The notes under the pieces: generated by a model | Database searches by the model: none | The model's input: only the letters and a program-made list of their open reading frames with translations | What the model was told of the DNA's origin: nothing | Program-made: the position numbers and the translations under genes | Part shown: one piece after another, positions 48,266 to 58,095 of the stretch | Numbering within the stretch: the first letter of the stretch is position 1 | How the letters are laid out: every line of letters starts with the position of its first letter | NCBI GenBank assembly: GCA_013399695.1 | Contig: VXAU01004744.1 | Location: 779,587-843,586, forward strand | Source of the DNA: Formicarius rufipectus | Lineage: Eukaryota > Chordata > Aves > Passeriformes > Formicariidae | Reading direction: 5' to 3' | DNA length: 64,000 nucleotides

Positions 48266-49959
48266 TCCTAGGAGAACATTAAATTGGCCACATTATGTAT
48301 CTCATTTAATGGACTACGCTAGAAGGCATGATTTATTAAGATTCACATTCAACAAAGAAATCAATTGAATTGTGGAAAGTATTTAAATTGATGTATCTGT
48401 TACAGTCACCTCTAAACTAAGGTAGCATTCAAAATTATTTTTTTTCTTTTTACTGCCTGCCTTCTTGTTTTCCAAAGAATTGCATCAAGGGAATTTTGAA
48501 CTTGATTTCCCACAACAGAAAAACAAGGGTATAACCTACCATATGATTTGTATAAAACCTTCCATAAAAAACAAAACAAAAGAAAAAATCTTCAAATCAG
48601 AATACATTAAGGCACAAAATGTACAGAGGCATGAGTAAATGATTTAGCTCATTTTTCTCAAGTGAATTCGTTGCTTATTTTTAACCCAATTACAAATCTG
48701 CTGGCTGCCAGTAAAATTTGGATCCAAATTTTAATGCTAACCAAGTGGAAGTGTTTGGATAGTTAAGTCAGAATTTCTAACATCTTAATCAGGTTGCATT
48801 GTGACTTTTTTAATAACAAAAGTAATTGGGTACTTTAAACTGCAATTCTCTAAAATCCAAGACAAATATCATAATAAAATACCAATTTCTCTAGTATAAT
48901 AATGAAACCAAGAGGATTTTATTGAAATTACTTCCAAAACCTATACAATTTAACAGATTAATCTACTTTCCGTAAGTTTTGCTGCGACTCAGGTAGTTTT
49001 ATAGGTGGACTGGAATTACATGTTCTGTTATGTGACTGCCACACTTCTCAGCATGTCGTCAATATTTTGTCACTTCTTTGTGGCCAGAACAGACAAACAG
49101 ATTATTTCATTTGCTTTCCTTTACTGCAAAGCTGGAAGCACTTTTCTCATTTTGCTTTGCCCAGTACCTTCATTTGGCCTCAAGTCTCTCGGTATGGGAG
49201 TGACCAGGCAGTCGTGCCCTGCCACTCAGCCCAGGCTGGTCATGTTCTCCTGCAGCCCTGCAAGAACAGTGCATTGGTTGGCACAGGATGGGCAGTCGAT
49301 AGCAGCACCCTTTGTGTTACAAACAATAGGAGAACACAGGTGGAGCACAGCACCAAGCCCTGCAGATTCCTGGTGTGGGTAGCCACCGACATGCAGGATG
49401 GAGCTGCGCCGTTGGCCAGGGCAACACTTCTGGGTGGATTCAGGGGCTGGTGCAGGTATGGATCAGCCCTGACCTTCGATGCACAGCATGGGACTTGAGG
49501 CATCATGGCATCCAGGTAGGAGAGGAACTTCTCTCTAACCCCAAAAATGGCTATCAAGCAGACCCTGAGCATGTGGAAAAAATGTGCAAAAGAACTAGGA
49601 AGAAGGATGTTAACTTTTAAGAGCAAACAATTGCCACCCCTACCCAGTCCCAAACAAAATATTTTCAGGCAAATCTGTACTGAAAGGGAATAAAGTATGA
49701 CCACTGCAGGCAACTGTCAGAAACTCTAAATAATGAGATTTTGTTATAGGCATTTCTTAATGCAGACCAGCAGTAGCAATGAATATGCTGGGACAATGCA
49801 GGGTTTTTTATTCTCTTTCTGTGAAAGAAAATAAATGGGTAACTTCATATATTCATTGGCTCCAGAGCCAAGTAAAAATAATCGCAAGCACACAGCACAA
49901 CCCATTGCACAAGCAAGTTGTATAACTTCTTCTGAGTGCTTGATTGAATATTGTCCTAA

Positions 49960-50330
49960 AAGATGTGCTTTACTTTTGCCATAAACACATCAAGAGATGC
50001 TGAATTTACCACATTCCTTGATAAATTATTCCTTTTCTCCCTGCTAAGAAACCGCATCTTCTTTCAGGATTCATTTTATCTAACTTCAGTTTGCAGCCAT
50101 CTTGTGCCTTTCTCAGCAAGATTGAAAAATCCTCAGCAAGAGCCTTGCTGAAGAACCGTGTGGTGTCTTTGTTATGTGCTAAGCCCTTCCTTCAAGCTAT
50201 CTCTCGACTTTCCCTTTGATAAGGAGGAATCATGTTTGCAGCCCCTCTTCCCAGACCTTGTGATGCTGCCCTTTGTATCATATTCCTTTCTTGCCTTTCA
50301 TATGCTCTCTTGCTCATGCTGCAAACTTCA
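49960..50330 (-). mobile_element. Ancient CR1/L3-like LINE fragment (3' part)
   Basis: The plus text matches the reverse complement of the 3' region of CR1/L3-like elements of archosaurs and turtles. In order there are GAATTTACCACATTCCTTG, then TAACTTCAGTTTGCAGCCAT, then TGCCTTTCTCAGCAAGATTG, then CTTTCCCTTTGATAAGGA. These words occur in the right sequence with about the right spacing. It is diverged and non-coding. Boundaries are approximate. Confidence 0.65.
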
Positions 50331-51120
50331 CAAACCAGGGGCCTCCCAAACATAGCATCAGTATACTTTATCCAGTAAAACTCTCGTGGAAAGTCAGCTG
50401 TTAACCACTGAAATATGATCTTCTGCTGTGTCTTCCCTGCCCTCCAAAGTGGCATGAGAACAAGAAACTTTCACAGAAATTTCAGTACTGAGTACTGTAT
50501 TGTTTTAAACTTCATTAAGTGAGCACTCTGTGCCCTGGAACTCCCCTTGAAGTATCTTGGGAAACACAGACCATCACTCCTCCTTTCGTTTTTCCAACCA
50601 TGCCTCTGAGCAATGTGATGCAGGAGAGGTGTGTCTATGGGGCTGGACAGGTACTGCACTTCCTCACTCATCCACCTTCTATTCCATACGGCTTCACCTG
50701 GCCACAAATATTTAACACTGTGCCTCATACTGTAACTTTTTTTAATTGGTTGGGGGGTTTTTTGGGTTTTGTTTTGTTGCTTGTTTTTTTTTACAGTGGA
50801 AACAGAATACAGTTTATTACTTGGATCCAGTGGGTTTTTCTCAATATTGGTAGAAGCAGCCAATATTTTGCTGACTAAAAGAAATTTATAAACAGCCAAA
50901 TTCTAAATTAAACAGATGGCTTATTAAAAATGAGCAGTCACTTCTTTGGCATGCAAAACCAGTTTTAATTCTTTTTGTATTATAATATTACTGTCTTTGT
51001 GTATGCTATAAGTAAGAAGAGTGACAGTTATGATAGACCTGCCGTGTTGTGCAACAAATAAAAAAATTCTGTTTTTGTTACAAATTGCAAAGATCCTGTT
51101 ACCCTCACGTGTATGAATGT
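50331..51120. other. Unique DNA flanking the LTR
   Basis: A G/T-rich run lies at 50745-50792. The long minus-strand frame that crosses into the LTR (50924-51847) is treated as chance. Confidence 0.5.
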
Positions 51121-51125
51121 ATGTA
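51121..51125. repeat. Target-site duplication, left copy (ATGTA)
   Basis: ATGTA directly precedes the TG that opens the LTR and is repeated at 52221-52225. ATGT words are common locally, so on its own it would be weak. Confidence 0.7.
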
Positions 51126-51555
51126 TGCATTGTGTTTATGGGGCAAGTCTCTGGAAACCAGAGGGCTATAGGGGTGGCATCTCTGAGAAGCTGATGGAAG
51201 CTTCCCCCATATCTGACAGAGCCAATGCCAGACAGCTCCAAGATGGACCAACCATTGGGCAAGGTGAAGCTCATCAGCAATGGTGGTGGAGCCTCTGGGA
51301 TAACAGATTTAAAAAGGAAAAAAGTTGTTATGCAGAAGTACTTGCAGCCAGAGAAGAGAGGAGCAAGAATACATGAAAGAAGCAGCGCTGCAGACACCAA
51401 AGTCAGTGAAGGAGGAGGAGGAGAAGATGCTCCATGCGCCAGAGATAAGATTCCCCCACAGCCCATGGTGAAGACCATGGTGACACAGGCTGTCCCCCTG
51501 CAGCCCATGGACATCCATGGGGCAGCAGAGATCCATCTGAAGTCTGTGGAGGAGA

Positions 51556-51857
51556 CCCACAGTGGAGCAGGTGGATGCCTTGAAAGGAGACTGTGACCCG
51601 GTCGGAGGTCCATGCTGGGCTTCTGACAGGGACCTGCAGCCCGTGGAGAGAGGAGCCCACACTGGAGTAGGTTATCCTGGTAGGACTTGTGGCCCTGTGC
51701 AGAACCTACCCTGGAGCAGCCTGTTTGAAGGACTGCACTCCATGAAAGGGACCCACGCTGGAGCAGTCTGTGAAGAACTACAGCCTGTGGGAAAGACTCA
51801 TGCTGGAGCAGTTCGTGGAGGACCATCTCCTGTGAAAGGGATCCCACACTGGATCAG
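51556..51857 (+). repeat. Decayed tandem array inside the LTR, period 45-53 bp
   Basis: The core CCCACGCTGGAGCAG recurs with changes at 51556, about 51608, 51656, 51705, 51752, 51797 and 51843. The steps are about 52, 48, 49, 47, 45 and 46 bp. These look like at least seven old tandem units within the LTR transcribed region. Confidence 0.75.
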
Positions 51858-52030
51858 GGAAAGGACTCCTCTCCCTGAGCAGCAGAGACAACCTGTGATG
51901 AACTGACCATAGCCCACAGCCCTCATCTTTCTGCACCTCTAGGGGGACGAGGGGGAGGAAAGGAGGAAGGGGTGGAGGCAAGTTGATTTTATGATTTATT
52001 TCTCATTATCCTACTCTAATTTTGAGTAGT

Positions 52031-52036
52031 AATAAA
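52031..52036 (+). promoter_or_regulatory. LTR polyadenylation signal AATAAA
   Basis: Canonical hexamer about 190 bp before the LTR 3' end, in a position consistent with the R-U5 boundary of this element. Confidence 0.6.
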
Positions 52037-52220
52037 TGCTATTAATTTCCTGAAGTTGAGTCTTTTGCCCTATGATGGTAGTTGGTGAGTGATCGCTCCC
52101 TGCCCTTATCTCAACTTACAAACCTTTCATTGTATTTTCTTAACCCTGTCCCCTTAAGGAGGGCAGTGACAGAGCAGGTTTTGTGATCACCCAGCATTCA
52201 GCCAGGGTCAAGTGACAACA

Positions 52221-52225
52221 ATGTA
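52221..52225. repeat. Target-site duplication, right copy (ATGTA)
   Basis: Directly follows the CA that closes the LTR and is identical to 51121-51125. Confidence 0.7.
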
Positions 52226-55200
52226 AGAAAACTAAAAATATCAAGCTAGTACTGAATTAATGAACAACCTGTTTCATTTATTGTTAAATATTCAAAAGAC
52301 TTATTCAGACCTGCTAGAAAGAAAAATCACTGTACTGGACTTCTGAAGTGGTTGTTGATGCCACAATGGCTCTTCTTCAACTAACTCAAGGTTAGATTGC
52401 TCACCCAATTTGTGGGTAATCTATGTTAGCTTTTTTCTCTTCTTAGAAAGTGAATAAAAATCTCTTAGCAGGTGGGGAAAAAAAAAAATCAATAATTCAG
52501 ACAGCCAAAATATGTAGCCTAAACAATCACATATGAGACAGCTCCAACTTCGTAATTATAAAAATTGATAAAGACACATAAGAAAATATGCTGCACTGGA
52601 CACAAATGTGGAAGACTTTCTTGCACTTTTCATCAAAACTCTACAAGAAAAGCTTCACACGAGCTTCATGTAGATATATATATATATATATGTGAACATT
52701 CCAGTCATTAGAAGACTGGAAACATCACACCAGCCTGAGTCAAACTCTCATAAGTCCAATATTTCCTAAGAGATGAATACAAATTAAAAGAAGACAAGCT
52801 TGCTTATTCCTCATCCAAAGATTGTGGCTGTTTATGTGAACCAAACTGTCAGCTAAATTCTGAAATTTGTGAGATTTCCTTTTCTTCATCACTATGCTGT
52901 ATAAAACAAGCAGTTTTGAATATATTTGTTGGAAACTGAAGACTATTGCTCCCTGAGAATACTAATAAACCTAACTAATATTAATACATTTACATCTAGA
53001 TGAAAGCTATGATAATTCATCATCTGAAATTGCTATTTGGAGTTTCTTCACAGATACACAGTAAGAAAGCATTGACCTTCAGCATTATTTTCAGCAGAAA
53101 AAAAGGGATCACTGCAAAAACTGTGTGCACACCAGCAAGCTAACATTTTCTTATGGCCAAGGATTTCTATGTTTGTTGATTATCTAGTGTGCACAGCTTC
53201 CAGAAACTTTAATCAGGAACTCACCATGGCAGAGGAAAAAGTTACCACCTTAGTCACAAATACACATCCATAACAGTTAGCTTCCCAGTCTTCCCCAGTC
53301 AGTCTACACTGCACTCTTCTAGAACAAAGTTGCTGACACTATCAGGAGATATTGGTATACTGAAGCTAAGTCTGAGGATTTCAAAAGACTTTCAAAGAAA
53401 GAAACCTCATGACTTTCTACAACTGGATCTCTGTCTTGATGCTATGAATAATGAATTTGCAGTAATTTCATTTAGAGAGAAGCAGAGGAAAAGGTCACTT
53501 CAAACATGGGAAATTAAGCAATGTGATTCTATAGGAAATCATGCTGAAATTATTCATTTCTTAAAAAAAAAAAAATAGAAGAGGAATTAAATGTATTAAT
53601 CTTATTCTATAGATGTTTGATAGAACAGAACACATGAAAGAAGACCCCAGACTGTATCAGATATGGTGCCACATGCAGGCTGTGATTCAACTGGACAAAG
53701 AAGGCACACAGTTGTAAGCTGTATTCTTCTTCAGTTGTTGCCTCCTTCCATAGGGTATGTTGGACAAACCACAATGGCTCAGTGCCACACTGAAGGAAAC
53801 AGTGTGGGCTCTCACTGCTGCAGGATTTGGTCCAGAACAGCTGAAGACACCATGGCATTATCCTGCAAACTTTCCCAAGCATTAGGAGAATAGTGAAGGT
53901 AAATCCCGACACATCACAAGTACAGTGATTTAGTTTTTGAAATGTCTTCACCCAGCAGGACAGCAACTTGAGGGAATTTCTAATATCCATGTTTTATCAG
54001 ATCATCCTCTATAACCAAGAGTAGTTTTAGACACTGATGTGTGTCTGCACATCCTTTAGTAGCTGGCCTCTCCTGTGATAAAACATGCTATTTTCTACCT
54101 TGTAGCTATTCTCCACCCTAAAAGGTTGTCATTCGTGCACTGGCCATACTTTGTTAACCTTTATCCTGAGTAACAGTGATTCATATTTTTAAGTCTTAAA
54201 ATGTTAGCAAATGCGGCAAGATTCTAATTGTAGTACTTGGTCTAAAACCAGAAATAACATCCAGTCTGAGCTGAATTAAAAGCCAGACAGTGACAAAACT
54301 GAGAGAATTTGTGTGTGTGACAGTGCACTTGATTTATTGCTTCAGACTGCAAGCAGTGAAAGGCAATGTCAGTACTCATTTTAAGGTAACAGAAGGATAT
54401 AAAGAGGTTATTATAAGGACTCCAACAAGTTCCTACAGGTCTGATCTGTGAGGAGATAGCAATGCCAGGTTCTACATAGGAATGGTGCAGAAACAGAAGA
54501 GACAATAACTGGCCTTGGAGGAGCTTCCCAGAAAGCAGCTGAGGGCTTCAGCCCCCAAGAAATGTGTACATCCAAACCACAGATTTTTCAAGCTTTTATC
54601 TAGTCCTGAGGCATTTCAGTTGCTAACAAATAGTAAAGTTCCCAAGGCATGCAATATTTTGTTTCTAGGTGAAAAACTATGCTCAGAAAAGAAGAGCTCA
54701 GCAGTGAGCTCATGCCTAATTCCCAGCAGGACTGGCACAGTAAGGTCCCTCGTCTGTCTCCATGGTTTAGTCCCACAAGGCCATACATCCTGGCAATATG
54801 TATCCCAAACACAGCAGACAGGGTATGCTTTGGATTATTCACAGGGGCTGTCAAGGGAAATGTGCACAAATCCCCAGTGGTTACACAACCCATTTCTCAG
54901 AGCTGGCCCATCCAGCCCCAGGATATCCAAAGATGAGTCACTGGCAATAAAAATCCATGGCAAAATCTCAGCAGAGTCACATATTTCACACTTGTCTCTT
55001 TCATGCTTTCAGTGGGCCACTGAACAAGCACAGTTATGCAGGATGGGTTTCACTTTCTCTAATTTCAGGTGCCTGAAAGTTAAGTGCCTATTTAAAGGTA
55101 TCTCGTTAACTCAAGGAAAGACACTTGTTGGGGGCAATTCATCCCATGCTTCTTGGACACTCACCTTGGGTCAGACAGGTCTGGAGGGATCTCTTTCTCA

Positions 55201-55649
55201 GCAGCTGGGGATAGGTCTGTGCAGCAGCACAGTGCAATCCGTGGTGTGTCCCATAGTCCAGAACACTCTGTTGTCAGCCCAGTGAAATACTGTGTCTCCC
55301 GGGGCTTCCCCCTGCACATGCTGAGGTTTTCCTGAAGAGACAGGCAGGGCATGCAGAGGGACAGCAGAAAGTTTGGGTTTACCCTAAGGTGCAGTTGGAT
55401 TGCAGCTGGAAGAGACATCTGAGGATGAGCAACATGGAGTGCATTGCAGTATTACACACCATAATATAAACACAGCCTGTATTCATAACTTAGGTGAGCA
55501 CCTATGGAAGAATACTGGGCTATGGACAGCTTCAGCCTTGAGAGGATGCAGCTGTTGGCCTGGGAAAACAGCAGAAAATACCACCTGTGTCCTTGGGCCA
55601 GGCCTGGAAAAGCAGCAGGAACAGAGGAAACAATGAAGAATTGCAAGAA
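52226..55649. other. Unique DNA with one long open frame
   Basis: An (AT)9 repeat lies at 52674-52691. A plus-strand stretch from about 54509 to 55285 is free of stops for more than 250 codons but has no early ATG and no recognised domain; see findings. The remaining frames are short. Confidence 0.5.
52674..52691. repeat. (AT)9 microsatellite
   Basis: Perfect alternating AT run. Confidence 0.92.
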
Positions 55650-55862
55650 TGTGTTTTGAAATTTACTGGCACGAGGGGAGATGCTGACCACCTATCAGAA
55701 GATGGACTAAGACTGATGGACAAGAACACCAAGCTAATGAGATGCAGCACAGGCACACGTGGAGAGTAGTAAAATAGTAAAAAAGATAAGTTTGTAGTTA
55801 ATAAAGGCTTTGGCCTTTTGCTTTTGCCTGACAAAGTCTGAGTGTGTGTTTTTAGTCTGTCA
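55650..55862 (+). mobile_element. Possible short solo LTR (213 bp)
   Basis: The segment starts TGTGTTTTGAAATTTAC and ends TTTTTAGTCTGTCA, giving TG...CA termini. It is flanked by CAAGAA (55644-55649) and CAAGGA (55863-55868), a 6-bp near-duplication with one mismatch, as would fit an old class II insertion. An AATAAA at 55800-55805 is followed by a T/G-rich tail, as in R-U5. No family is recognised, and the left boundary could lie further upstream. The 3' 198 bp are repeated in the duplicated unit at 56444. Confidence 0.4.
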
Positions 55863-56442
55863 CAAGGACCTTTCTAGACAGATATAAATCCAGAATTTAA
55901 TGATACATATCTTAATATTTTTAATAGTCCTTACGAAATAAATAACCCCAAAATGAATCTTTAATGCACTATCACAATTTTGCAAACTAGACTCATGCTA
56001 ATGTAAAATATATTTTAATGCTGATTATATTTTTTAATTTAACTTAATAATTTTAATTTAATTTAATATATTCCTATACATATATATATAGGGCTGGATT
56101 TGAAATAATCATGTTGCAAAGAAATAGTCACTGAAATTTCACTTAAAGGGAACTTTACATAAATAAGAAGAAAGGTGGTCATATTTGGTCAACATTTTCT
56201 CTTTTTTTTTTTTGTCCAATTAGAATTAGCCAAATCAGAGATAAAAAGAAGCTTCTTTCCAATTCTGTTTCAATCTCTTCTAAAAATAAGGTCTTAACTG
56301 ATGTTACTTTTCAGAACTACGACACGAAAATCTCTCAGAACTAGATGTAAGTGCATGATCCCTTCAGGTAAATACCATTATAATGGTAGCATTTAACATT
56401 ACAGCCTTTAGTAGCACTTCATTTGCCATAATTAATTTTAAC
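55665..56442. repeat. 778-bp duplicated unit, copy 1
   Basis: Starts ACTGGCACGAGGGGAG and ends AATTAATTTTAAC. Row-by-row comparison with copy 2 at a constant offset of 779 shows no difference in the rows I compared, including the T12 homopolymer and the TATA repeat near 56078-56090. Copy 1 is continuous with unique sequence on its left. Confidence 0.95.
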
Positions 56443-56443
56443 N
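56443..56443. other. Single N between two identical copies (contig join)
   Basis: One unresolved base separates copies 1 and 2 of the 778-bp unit. This is what an assembler leaves when two contigs with an unmerged overlap are abutted. Confidence 0.95.
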
Positions 56444-57221
56444 ACTGGCACGAGGGGAGATGCTGACCACCTATCAGAAGATGGACTAAGACTGATGGAC
56501 AAGAACACCAAGCTAATGAGATGCAGCACAGGCACACGTGGAGAGTAGTAAAATAGTAAAAAAGATAAGTTTGTAGTTAATAAAGGCTTTGGCCTTTTGC
56601 TTTTGCCTGACAAAGTCTGAGTGTGTGTTTTTAGTCTGTCACAAGGACCTTTCTAGACAGATATAAATCCAGAATTTAATGATACATATCTTAATATTTT
56701 TAATAGTCCTTACGAAATAAATAACCCCAAAATGAATCTTTAATGCACTATCACAATTTTGCAAACTAGACTCATGCTAATGTAAAATATATTTTAATGC
56801 TGATTATATTTTTTAATTTAACTTAATAATTTTAATTTAATTTAATATATTCCTATACATATATATATAGGGCTGGATTTGAAATAATCATGTTGCAAAG
56901 AAATAGTCACTGAAATTTCACTTAAAGGGAACTTTACATAAATAAGAAGAAAGGTGGTCATATTTGGTCAACATTTTCTCTTTTTTTTTTTTGTCCAATT
57001 AGAATTAGCCAAATCAGAGATAAAAAGAAGCTTCTTTCCAATTCTGTTTCAATCTCTTCTAAAAATAAGGTCTTAACTGATGTTACTTTTCAGAACTACG
57101 ACACGAAAATCTCTCAGAACTAGATGTAAGTGCATGATCCCTTCAGGTAAATACCATTATAATGGTAGCATTTAACATTACAGCCTTTAGTAGCACTTCA
57201 TTTGCCATAATTAATTTTAAC
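56444..57221. repeat. 778-bp duplicated unit, copy 2 (likely false duplicate)
   Basis: Identical to 55665-56442 in every row compared, then continuous with unique sequence on its right (ACTATGATTCCC). Real duplications of this size usually show some divergence or a junction without an N. Any copy-number or coding call in this segment should be counted once. Confidence 0.95.
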
Positions 57222-58072
57222 ACTATGATTCCCTTATGTTTTGGGGAGCCTTCAGAAAAAGGAATGGTATTTTGCAGATTATATTCTTTACTAAGCATCA
57301 AGGAGGACTAGATAAAGACTATTCTATGAGACAAGTGCACTTATTCTCAGGTTGTCACAGGTTTCTTTTGAATAGTGTCATGTTTCTGCAGGATTTATGA
57401 ATTTAGGCACAAAGCTATCTGCATAACATAGAGCAAAGGAGGGAGGAGATGTGCAGCACCAAAAAACCATTATTTTCTTAGAGACACTTGCTAAATAAAA
57501 TGCTACAAAACATACTGGAATAGCTACACTGTTGCAAAACAGAACGTAACTAATGTGCTGTGTTTTATAAGCATAAAAGATAAAATTAATGAATCTATGA
57601 CTATAACAAACCTTGAAATATAGGCTGAAAAATAACTATTCTGATCAAATAAAAAACATTCTCCTGGGACTTTCTGTAAACCCAATTTATCTTAGCAAAG
57701 CAATTTAGGACCTTCATGGTCCCTTAGAGAACTGAAGTACTTGTGCAGCTCCCTCATCCAGCCTGTTTCATAGGTACAGTGACCTCTTGATCTCATATAG
57801 CCTCCATGTCTGTACCACCAAAAGCACTGTTTCTGGCAGTCTTTTACCTAACAGAACTTATAGGAGCTTCATACCAGGGTAGCCAAGAGAATGAGCAAAT
57901 TTGAAGGTCTGTTTTGCAGTTACTTCTAAAGTCTGCCTTATGAGGAAAATTGGCAACAGTGGGAGACTGTCCCTTATTTCTGCCCTTTACTTGAGTATGT
58001 GGGGTCTGGTGACAACTTTGGGCTCTATGATCTCCTCCAGAGATGCCTGGCCATTAATAAATAGAACTTCTT

Positions 58073-58095
58073 GGGGGGGAATGGGAGGAGGGGGG
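58073..58095 (+). other. Potential G-quadruplex tract
   Basis: G7, then AAT, G3, A, G2, A, G6. Four runs of at least three G with short loops can be chosen. An A-rich stretch follows directly. Confidence 0.55.

Larger units (their letters stand above)
47581..49959. other. Unique DNA with ancient repeat traces
   Basis: Two segments (47679-47762 and 48185-48265) carry words of an old amniote repeat and are listed separately. The stretch 49190-49520 is G+C-richer, with overlapping frames on both strands that look like chance. Confidence 0.45.
51126..52220 (+). mobile_element. Solo LTR of an avian ERV-L-like endogenous retrovirus
   Basis: The 1095-bp element starts TG (TGCATTGTGTTTATGGGGC), ends CA (GTCAAGTGACAACA) and is flanked by the 5-bp duplication ATGTA, the length typical of class III (ERV-L) insertions. 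I recognise the text as a common bird LTR family: an AGAAGCTGATGGAAGCTTCC block, a TATA-like ATTTAAAAAGG at about 51307-51317, repeated CACGCTGGAGCAG phrases, an AATAAA at 52031-52036, and a TGGTGAGTGATCGCTCCC tail. No gag, pol or env lies beside it, so it is a solo LTR left by recombination between two LTRs. Plus orientation is set by the AATAAA and TATA order. The family name is not asserted. Confidence 0.85.

Noticed and set aside
50924..51847. 307-codon minus-strand frame
   Set aside because: It lies mostly antisense within the solo LTR and is kept open by the 45-53 bp array. It matches no gag, pol or env feature.
55667..55675. GGCACGAGG, identical to a cDNA-library adaptor word
   Set aside because: Copy 1 is continuous with genomic sequence on both sides of it, so it is more likely native than vector contamination.
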